A program made the position numbers and the translations under genes. From Leptobrachium leishanense (lineage: Eukaryota; Chordata; Amphibia; Anura; Megophryidae), in assembly GCA_009667805.1 (NCBI GenBank), contig CM019075.1, positions 17,662,376-17,726,375 on the forward strand: 64,000 nucleotides of DNA, written 5' to 3'. Under the pieces are notes generated by a model, which was not told the DNA's origin, did not search any database, and saw only the letters and a program-made list of their open reading frames with translations. How positions within the stretch are numbered: the stretch's first letter is position 1; each line of letters starts with the position of its first letter. This document shows, in pieces, positions 56,971-64,000 of the stretch.

Positions 56971-58903
56971 GGCAAATCCTCCTACGAATATTCGGTAATA
57001 TGAGCAGAACCCCAGGAAAGATATAAGTTCAGTAACATTTCGGGGTCTAGGCCAGGAAGCTACGGCTTCCAACTTTCGAGGATCCGTCGAAACACCTTCT
57101 GCCGACACAACATGTCCCAGGTACATAACGGAAGGTAGACAAAATTGACACTTCTCTAGGGACAGTTTCAACCCCTCTTCATGGAGCCATTTCAAGACCT
57201 TCTCCAATCGCTGCTCATGTTCTTCCAGAGTCTTCCCGAACACAATAATATCATCTAGTAGGGTTGCACCGATACCGATACTAGTATCGGTATCGGGGCC
57301 GATACTGGGTACTGCAGGAGTGCTTGGTACTCGTGAAGTACCCCCTGATATTTTTCCCGATACCGGAAGCCGGCATTGAGCCGGCTTGCCGGCATCCGAG
57401 GGGCTGCGGCGGCTGTCCGAATGCTCTATTGGTATTCGGACAGCCGCCCCTGGAGCTGCTCACACAATACTTACCTTCCTGGGCGCCGCCGGGAATGTCT
57501 CCGCACGTGCACTCGTTGGAAGGACCCCAGCCGCGACCACGTGGGACCATGTGATCACGGCTGGGGTCCTTCCAACGAGCGCACGCGCGGAAACTTTCCC
57601 GGCGGCGCCCAGGAAGGTAAGTATGAACACAGTGAGCAGCTGCAGGGCCTGTCCGAATGCAGATAGAGCATTCCGACAGGCCCTGCAGCTGCTCTCCGCG
57701 ACGATACTTACCTTCCTGGGCGACGCCGGGAAAGTTTCCCCGCGCGCGCTCGTTGGAAGGACCCCAGCCGTGATCACATGGTCCCACGTGGTCGCGGCTG
57801 GGGTCCTTCCAACGAGCGCAAGCGCGGAGACATTCCCGGCGTCGCTCAGGAAGGTAAGTATCGTTGCGGGGGGGATCCATGAGCTGGGGGGGCATACCCA
57901 TGTGTGAGCTGGGGGGGCATATCCTAAGCTGGGGGGCATATCCATGTGTGAGCTGGGGCATATCCATGAGCTGGGGCATATCCATGAGTGAGCTGGGGCA
58001 AATCCATGAGCTGGGGGGCATATCCATGTGTGAGCTGGGGCATATCCATGAGCTGGGGCATATCCATGTGTGAGCTGGGGCAAATCCATGTGTGAGCTGG
58101 GGCATATCCATGTGTGAGCTGAGGCATATCCATGAGCTGGGGCAAATCCATGTGTGAGCTGGGGCAAATCCATGTGTGAGCTGGGGCAAATCCATGTGTG
58201 AGCTGGGGCATATCCATGTGTGAGCTGGGGCAAATCCATGAGCTGGGGCAAATCCATGTGTGAGCTGGAGCATATCCATGTGTGAGCTGGGGCATATCCA
58301 TGTGTGAGCTGGGGCATATCCATGTGTGAGCTGGGGGCATATCCATGTGTGAGCTGGGGGCATATCCATGAGCTGGGGGCATATCCATGAGCTGGGGGAT
58401 ATATACATGTGAGCTGGGGGCATTTTTATATGGTCTGTTCTTAATGGAAAGCGTCACATGACATTAAAGAAGAGTATCGGTACTCGGTATCGGTGAGTAC
58501 TTTTAAAAAGTATTGGTACTCGTACTCGGTCTTAAAAAAGTGGTATCGGTGCATCCCTATCATCTAGATACACCAACACTTCAATCAGGTTCATGTCCCC
58601 GACTGTCTTCTCCATTAACCGTTGGAACGTGGCGGGAGCCCCCGTAAGGCCTTGAGGCATTCTGTTGAACTCGAAGAACCCCAGTGGGCAGATGAACGCA
58701 GTCTTCTCTTTGTCCTCAGGATGCATTGGTATCTGATGATACCCACTTCGCAGGTCTAGTACACTAAACCAATTTGCTCCAGACAAACACTGTAAGGCAT
58801 CTTCTATCCGAGGAGTGGCATATTGATCCGGAATGGTTCTCTGATTTAGCGTGCGATAGTCTATACATAGACGGATAGAACCATTCTTCTTTCGAACCAT
58901 CAC
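56971..58903 (-). pseudogene. Reverse transcriptase of the PNMA-like element, split by a hAT-like insertion
   Basis: The first part on the minus strand (58903-58568) carries VRKKNGSIRLCIDYRTLN, WFSVLDLRSGYHQIPM (first catalytic D), FEFNRMPQGLTGAPATFQ and VLVYLDD (the YLDD active site). The GATACC-family hAT-like element (57259-58559) then interrupts it directly after YLDD. The second part (57250-56971) resumes with FGKTLEEHEQRLEKVLKWLH and YLGHVVSAEGVSTDPRKLEA, and ends at GFAKIA where the second hAT-like element entered. All catalytic residues I can see are retained, but the gene is physically split twice. Confidence 0.93.
57259..58559 (-). mobile_element. hAT-like element of the GATACC family, copy 2
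   Basis: The ends are TAGGGTTGCACCGATACC and GGTATCGGTGCATCCCTA, with a perfect 8-bp duplication TCATCTAG (57251-57258 and 58560-58567). It is in the opposite orientation to the copy at 18224. It contains two CpG-rich palindromes in tandem (about 57467-57624 and 57702-57864), then a minisatellite of GGGGCATATCCATGTGTGAGCT and GGGGCATATCCATGAGCT units (57880-58400). It has no transposase. Long minus-strand frames (57281-58423) are repeat artefacts. Confidence 0.93.
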
Positions 58904-60204
58904 TATTGGAGAAGCGTACGGACTCCTGGACTTTGAATCACCTTAGTCCTCTGTAGTTCATTTAGCTGTTCTCGTAGATCATCCAAGTCTCCCAGCGGAA
59001 CTCGTCTTGACCTTTCTCGAAACGGTTTATCTTCTTGTAGTCGAATGCGATGTTCAGTACTCTTAGCTAAACCCACGTTGAACTCATCCTTCGAGAACAA
59101 GTCCTTCCATTTTAGGATCTGGGACTGAAGTCGTTTCTTCCACTCAGGCGAGATGGGAGCATCTTTAGGATAGAACCTTTCAGCTGGAATCTCTTTATTC
59201 ACTCCCCCCCCTAAATCAGTAGGGGAGAGAGGTGTAGCGGACGCTACTTGCCCGATGGGCATTCGTGCTTTCAGGATCACTGGAGAATCAGACACATTAC
59301 ACACGCTAACTGAGACTCTTCCTCGTGTCCGTTTCAAAGCTCTCGTGGAGATTATCTCAGGGATTACTTCTACTCCGGCCTCACTCCCATGACTGAGATC
59401 AGTTTCCAGTACCACATAAGGACCCGGTTGTGATCTGTTCAACTTGACTGAAGCCTGGAAACTCACCACTTCTCCTGATTGCAGAACCTTCTCTGTTCCT
59501 CCCAATCTCCACAGCCGCTCCACTTCGGCAGGTGCCCTCTGTTCTTCGACCATTTGCTGATAGACCGGACGTAACATCGGGTGTACTCCTCTGGTAGAAC
59601 CTTCTTCCATTACTATAGGAGTCAGAAGACGTCTCACCAGATCAGTATTCGTCCCCACTATCATAGAACTTCTGTTAGCCCCTAAAGGCCGAGGACACAC
59701 AATGGCCAATGCATCACAACCTCCAGACTGCCCGATGACTTCGGATCCAATTTCTAACTTCACCTGTAGATATCCATCATAGGGAAGCTTCTCAGTTCCG
59801 ATACCCCAGATCTCAAGGTCCTTTAATATATGTTTCAAGTGCTTCTCGTAGATGTCTTGATAGATCAACGTCACTTGAGCCCCTGAGTCTAACAAAGCTT
59901 TAGTGTAGACTCCCTCCACTTGAATTGGAACGATGGGAGAAGGACCTATCAGCTGGTCAGGAAACTTGGTCGTAGCCGCAGGAGGTTTAGACCCAGTTCG
60001 CTGTACCCTGGCCTTCTTCTTGACTCGTGGAGGTTTTGGGTGTGCATTGTTTCCGCATGACATAGGACCGGATACTAAGGGAGTAACTCTTTCAGTCCTG
60101 GTAGGTTCAGCAGTTGGCAAAAATCCGGGCCCTCTCGGCCTTTCAGTTCTGGCTTGAAGTTTGGAACGTTTTTCAACCATTGGGCACCTAGTTCGCTCCT
60201 TCAC
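58903..60204 (-). pseudogene. Protease region of the PNMA-like Ty3/gypsy element
   Basis: An uninterrupted 433-codon frame. A basic, proline-rich start (about residues 1-80) is followed by the retropepsin-like domain with ALLDSGAQVTLIYQD (active-site DSG, about residue 106). A long linker follows, including the LQSQILKWKDLF block, and then the start of the reverse transcriptase (EHRIRLQEDKPFRERSRRVP, DLREQLNELQRTKVI). The frame ends by a shift just before the reverse transcriptase motifs at 58903. The protease would cut Gag-Pol in the particle. It is the best-preserved coding segment of the element. Confidence 0.85.
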
Positions 60205-61666
60205 TTGGGCCCTCTGGCGTTTCCCGCCTGTGAGGTAGATAGCAGCCCCTCCAAGGCCTTTAGGAACTCTTCCACTCTATTTCCTTCAGGCCTTTGGTTT
60301 TTGCACTGTGCTCGGAAATGACCCATTTCCCCACAACTGAAACATCTCTTCTTTGAAGACGGAGGTGCACTTGCTCGTGGTGATTCGGTTGAAGGACCCT
60401 GGCCAGACGCCACAGCAACTCCCGTTGTCCGCATGTCAGTGAGGAACTTCTGCATATCGGTCTGAGTCTCTGCCACCTTCAAAAGTGCTCGGCACAGGTC
60501 CGTGTGCGCTTGTTTCAGTTCAGCTTGAGCTTCTTGCACCTTCTTAACGGTCTTGTGTATCTCGCTATATGTAGGAAGGGTTGACTCTTTCGCAGCACTC
60601 TCTGTGGATATAGGAACAAACAGATGCTCTTGTCTGTCAACTTCGGATCCATAGGTGTCCAACGAATCATCTTCAGTTTGCAGATATTCGTTATGCCTCA
60701 CGGGTTGTGCGTAAGCTCTTTCTCCTCTCCTTAAGGATTTTTCTTCCAGCAGAGCCTCTTCTTCTCTAACAGCTCGAATCAGTTCCAGGTATTTCAATTC
60801 TTGGTTACCTTCTCTGGTTTTCAGCTGTAACATCACAGAATCTAAAGGTTGAGCACCCCTCAATATCTGCTGCATTCGGATTCGGTTCGGCCCCTTTATT
60901 AAGAAGTATCTGGTGCAGAATCTTATCTAGGCGCCTCATATATTCAGTCATTTTCTCACCTTTTCGCTGGTAAGTATGTTCATACTGGTACATGAGCTCA
61001 GCAGACTTTTCTGTTCGCCCAAAGACTTCCTGTAATATGTTTAGATAATCTAAAGCAGTGCAGTCTTGCTTACTCAACTTCAGGTTTCTGACGCAGGTCC
61101 CTTCAAGCTCTCAGTAATTCTTTGCTTCTTCTGCGCTTCAGGGATGTCCCACTCATCCAGAGCCTGCATCGCCTGTTCTACCCATTCTTCGAAGGTTTCT
61201 TCTCCCGCCGGAGTTGGTACGTTTCCTGTAAAGTTCCTCAACCGTCGATAACCAAAATTAGTGTGTGGAGGGCTTGTTCTTTGACATTTAGCCAGCAAAT
61301 CTCTATAGCCACTATAAATTCAGGCCCGATCATGGCCAGCGGACTGGGCGTGGGAACATTCACGGGATCGCCACGTGGCGCACTTGGCTGAATCAGTTGC
61401 ACTTCCACCTCGTCGGTCAGCTTCACGCTCACGCCCTGAAAACACATTGGAACACCCTTTCTCCACTCAAAAAGAACATATGTGTGAGAAGTATCTGGGT
61501 TCGCTTTAATGTCCAGAATTAACCCCTGATGATCTGGTGTCAGTGCGGCCACGGCCCGGCGAATCTGATCTTCGGCCCAAGTGTCTGCAGGAATGTCCAT
61601 GACTATGCTTAACTCTATCTGGCTATTTTGCTCCTCACACCATTTGGCAGCAGTGTCTGGATCCAT
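60201..61666 (-). pseudogene. Gag of the PNMA type, frameshifted
   Basis: The start at 61666 (MDPDTAAKWCEEQ) lies 59 bases from the LTR. The N-terminal part (IPADTWAEDQIRRAVAAL, YVLFEWRKGV) resembles the RRM-like N-terminus of PNMA proteins. After a frame change near 61270 comes the capsid N-terminal motif RRLRNFTGNVPTPAGEETFE and WVEQAMQALDEWDIPEAQKK. After another near 61080 comes LNILQEVFGRTEKSAELMYQ with KGEKMTEYMRRLDKIL. A final frame (60875-60201) holds a coiled segment and a zinc knuckle CFSCGEMGHFRAQC. PNMA genes of mammals are domesticated from such Gags; this one is in a transposon and is broken by at least three frameshifts. Confidence 0.88.
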
Positions 61667-61705
61667 AGTTAACCCTTTAATTGCAGTTTCTTACAGAGAC
61701 TGGAA

Positions 61706-61723
61706 TCCCGGAACGAGCTCCCA
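61706..61723 (-). other. Primer-binding site, tRNA-Pro-like
   Basis: On the element's strand, TGGGAGCTCGTTCCGGGA lies two bases after the 5' LTR. It begins with TGG (complement of the tRNA CCA end). From memory it differs from the complement of the vertebrate tRNA-Pro 3' end by one substitution and one extra base. It would prime first-strand DNA synthesis. Confidence 0.7.
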
Positions 61724-61725
61724 CG

Positions 61726-62651
61726 TGTAGCGCTCACTCCCGGAGGAGCCGCTGAATTAACCTCGGGTTAGTCTCACCGCGCTAGGGAATAAATATACAC
61801 CAGCACTGTTGTGGATTTTTATAGATTATATTCTTTACTGATCCCAATAAAGAAGCATATATAATGTGGATACGGGATTTGAACGACAGGATTTCGTAAT
61901 GCGGGAAAAACACGCGGCGGTAAAAGAAAAGTTTAACCCCTTTAGTTCTGGAGTGTAAGTCCCGTGAATGTAAAGATGTATGTGTATTGTCTCGGGTACC
62001 CGGGTACTGTATTCAACTGGCCAGTGAATGAAACAAACAAATCTTCGACTAGTCACGTTGGGGCCCTGTAGATTTAAACAATAATGCAGCGTGCGGTTCT
62101 TAGATTTGGAACTGCGGCCTGGGAGGCCTCTCACCCATCCGATAGACAATCTGTTCAGCGCCCGACCAAGGATGTCTCTCCGCTTTTGCACTGGGACTCT
62201 GTGCCACCGGATCCGCTCCTTGCTTGTCTGATCTCCACACTACAAACAACGGTCTACCGCCTGCACTCCCAATGGATCATCGCGGTCTCCTAACTCGGGG
62301 TTCAGCCGGAACTAGATCGCTACTCCAACCTCTCAGTGGTGCGTAGGCAGGTCTCTGCAAGGTCACTGTCCCGATCTCCAGCACCAGTGAGGCAGCGCCT
62401 GCACTCCGGCCTGGTCACGATCCCTGGCAGTCTCACGTACGTCCTCCACCTTTCGCTCACTCTGACTCTCCTCCGAATGAGGCTGCTGATCTCCTTCCTC
62501 GTCCTCCCACCCACTTCCTGTACTCCCGCAAAGCATGATGGAAATTGGAGTTCCGTTGGACATAAGTCCAACATAGTTCATGTTGCCTCTGTCTCCCTCT
62601 GGTGGCCATAATAAGTAAATGCAGCAAACACAGTCTTTAAACAGCGCTACA
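61726..62651 (-). repeat. 5' LTR of the PNMA-like Ty3/gypsy element
   Basis: 926 bp from TGTAGCGC to GCGCTACA, nearly identical to the LTR at 49287. It keeps GGTACCCGGGTACTG, which is also present in the solo LTR at 5222, so the shorter form in the left LTR is the derived one. Confidence 0.93.
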
Positions 62652-63530
62652 CATGTTTTGGGATGTAATGACACAGTAGGTAGATCGTATTTTGGGGTGT
62701 AATAATACAGTAGGTAGTCCATGTTTTAGGGTGTAATAACAAAGCAGTTACTCTATGTTTGGGGTTTAATAACACAGCAGGTAGTCTATGTCTGGTGGTG
62801 TAATAACACAGTAGGTAGACAGTGTTTTGGGGTGTATTATCACAGGAGGGAGGGGAAGGTAGATCATGATTTGAGGTTTAAAAACACAACAGGAAGTCCA
62901 GGTTTTGGGGTGTAATAAGTTTAACACAGCAGGTAGTTTATGTTTTCTGGTGTAATAAGACAGCAGGTAATCTATGTTTTACAGTCTAATAACACTGCAG
63001 GTAGTATATGTTTTTGGGTTTAATAACAGCGCGGGGTCAATGTTTTGGGGTTTAATAACACAGTCTATGTCTTGGGGTGTAACAACATAGCAAGTAGTCT
63101 ATATTTTGGAGTGTAATGACAGCATTGAGGGGGTACGTTATTTATGTTTTGTCGTGTAATAACACAGCAGGTAGCCCATGTTTTGGGGAATAATACCACA
63201 GCGGGTAGCCCATGTTTTGGGGTGTAATAACACAGCAGGTAGCCCATGTTTTGGGGAATAATACCACAGCGGGTAGCCCATGTTTTGGGGTGTAATAACA
63301 CAGCAGGTAGTCCATGTTTTGGGGTGTAATAACACAGTTTTTGAGGAGTAATAACACAGCAGATATTACACCCCAAAAAATGTACTATCTCCTGTGTTAT
63401 TACACCCCAAAACATGGACTAACATAGGTAATTCATGTTTTCGGGTGTAATAACACAGTTGGCAGTTCATGTTTTGGGGTGTAATAACACAGTTGGCAGT
63501 TCATGTTTTGGGGTGTAATAATAACATAGC
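62652..63530. repeat. 31-34 bp minisatellite, right part, with a micro-inversion
   Basis: Continuation of the array at 46091-46530: GGGGTGTAATAACACAGCAG plus GTAGTCCATGTTTT units. At about 63366-63420 roughly two units are in reverse orientation (ATTACACCCCAAAA, twice), after which the normal orientation returns. The array stops about 60 bases before the CpG-rich segment. Confidence 0.92.
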
Positions 63531-63559
63531 AGTGAGGAGCAGCTCTCTCTCTCGGCTCT

Positions 63560-64000
63560 TGCTGTGGAGTAACATGTGATATTATCACCCTCTGTTCACA
63601 GGCGGTGGGGGAGGGATGAGCAGGGCTAGGGGCGGAGGAAAAACATGGCGGCAGCGGCGCTGTGACTGATTCTGAGGGCCAGGCCCGGGCACAGAGGGCG
63701 GAGACACCGGTACTCGGCGGAGAGCAGCAGCCGGGATCACGCAGCTCAGGCCCGGGCTTCTTTACTCAGCTTCTCGTCGGGAAACGTGAGGGACCGCCAC
63801 GAAGCCCACACAGGACGGCTGGGCCGCTCTTTCTCGGCAAACCGAAGATACAGAGCAGCTACGGGTGTTAGGAAAGATCGGGGTTTGGGGCCTGCTTATC
63901 GAAAAACGGGTAACAGGAAGCAACGGCGTTCCGGCCCCTGGTACTGCGGTGCGGGCGTCAGAAAAGGCCAGAGGCTGGGGCCTGCTGGCCGGGGACCGGG
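63560..64000 (+). promoter_or_regulatory. CpG-rich promoter/first-exon-like segment
   Basis: The composition changes sharply to GC-rich, CpG-dense sequence to the window edge. GC-box-like AGGGGCGGAG (about 63628-63637) is followed by AACATGGCGGC (63642-63652), which fits the YY1 motif found just downstream of many CpG-island start sites. The ATG at 63645 opens only a six-codon frame (ATGGCGGCAGCGGCGCTGTGA split as Met-Ala4-Leu-stop, 63645-63665), so if transcribed it would be a minimal upstream ORF. ACGTGAGG near 63784-63791 is a weak splice-donor candidate. The gene itself would lie to the right, outside the window; its identity and orientation are inference. Confidence 0.55.

Larger units (their letters stand above)
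49287..62651 (-). mobile_element. Ty3/gypsy retrotransposon with PNMA-like Gag, nested
   Basis: A complete LTR element on the minus strand, 13.4 kb long, of which about 5.4 kb are two hAT-like insertions. LTRs lie at 49287-50206 and 61726-62651; a primer-binding site is next to the right LTR and a purine tract next to the left one. The domain order is gag, protease, reverse transcriptase, RNase H, integrase. The flanking bases TATG and CATG may be a 4-bp duplication with one change. The two LTRs are very alike apart from small indels (8 bp missing in the left LTR near 49558, about 9 bp extra near 50010), so the insertion is younger than many others here. Coding frames are nevertheless broken. 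Confidence 0.92.

Noticed and set aside
57281..58423. 380-codon minus-strand frame
   Set aside because: It runs through the minisatellite and palindromes of a hAT-like element; no homology to any protein family.
63662..63871. 69-codon frame in the CpG-rich segment
   Set aside because: It starts at GTG, overlaps the stop of the ATG frame at 63645 and has no domain; unlikely as a vertebrate start.

Overview
The window looks like a piece of a large, repeat-rich vertebrate genome, most likely an amphibian (an inference). It holds an L2-type LINE with an (AAT)n tail, LTR elements of the Ty3/gypsy type (one chromodomain-bearing, one with a PNMA-like Gag), Tc1, piggyBac-like, Harbinger-like and hAT-like DNA transposons, an L1-type ORF1 and a tRNA-derived SINE. 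I find no intact host protein-coding gene. The only host-gene signal is a CpG-rich, promoter/first-exon-like segment at the right edge (about 63560-64000). Every recognisable coding region belongs to a mobile element, and nearly all are broken by frameshifts or insertions.

Layout. 1-9890: a 56-bp satellite, two copies of a medium-size inverted-repeat element (the 'TTATTC' MITE family), a LINE 3' end with a 15-bp target duplication, a solo Ty3/gypsy LTR and a large palindrome. 9891-20690: a 66-74 bp satellite holding a Harbinger-like MITE, an ORF1-only L1 insertion, two more TTATTC MITEs, a 31-bp minisatellite, a piggyBac-like MITE, another Harbinger-like MITE, a hAT-like element filled with a 22-bp minisatellite, and a SINE. 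21410-24350: a related 22-bp array split by an L2 LINE. 25960-44374: an 18.4-kb chromodomain Ty3/gypsy element (minus strand), inserted in a TTATTC MITE and itself interrupted by a piggyBac-like element (which contains a Tc1 element) and by a 10.2-kb hAT-like element made mostly of an 18-bp minisatellite. 44705-49275: two copies of a second LINE family. 46091-63530: one minisatellite split by that LINE and by a 13.4-kb Ty3/gypsy element (minus strand, PNMA-like Gag). The latter is interrupted by a 4.1-kb and a 1.3-kb hAT-like element.

The unifying pattern is that several distinct short inverted-repeat (hAT-like) elements each carry their own internal minisatellite, from a few hundred bases to 9.5 kb, always inside clean 8-bp target duplications where both ends are preserved. 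Three further signals stand out: an L1-derived element that encodes only ORF1 yet has a poly(A) tail and a 14-bp target duplication; a SINE and a LINE in the same window that share their 3' tail; and a piggyBac-like insertion that splits an RNase H motif exactly at TTAA. Target duplications allow a relative order of insertion to be read for much of the window. Family assignments are from motif recognition by eye; no database search was possible.
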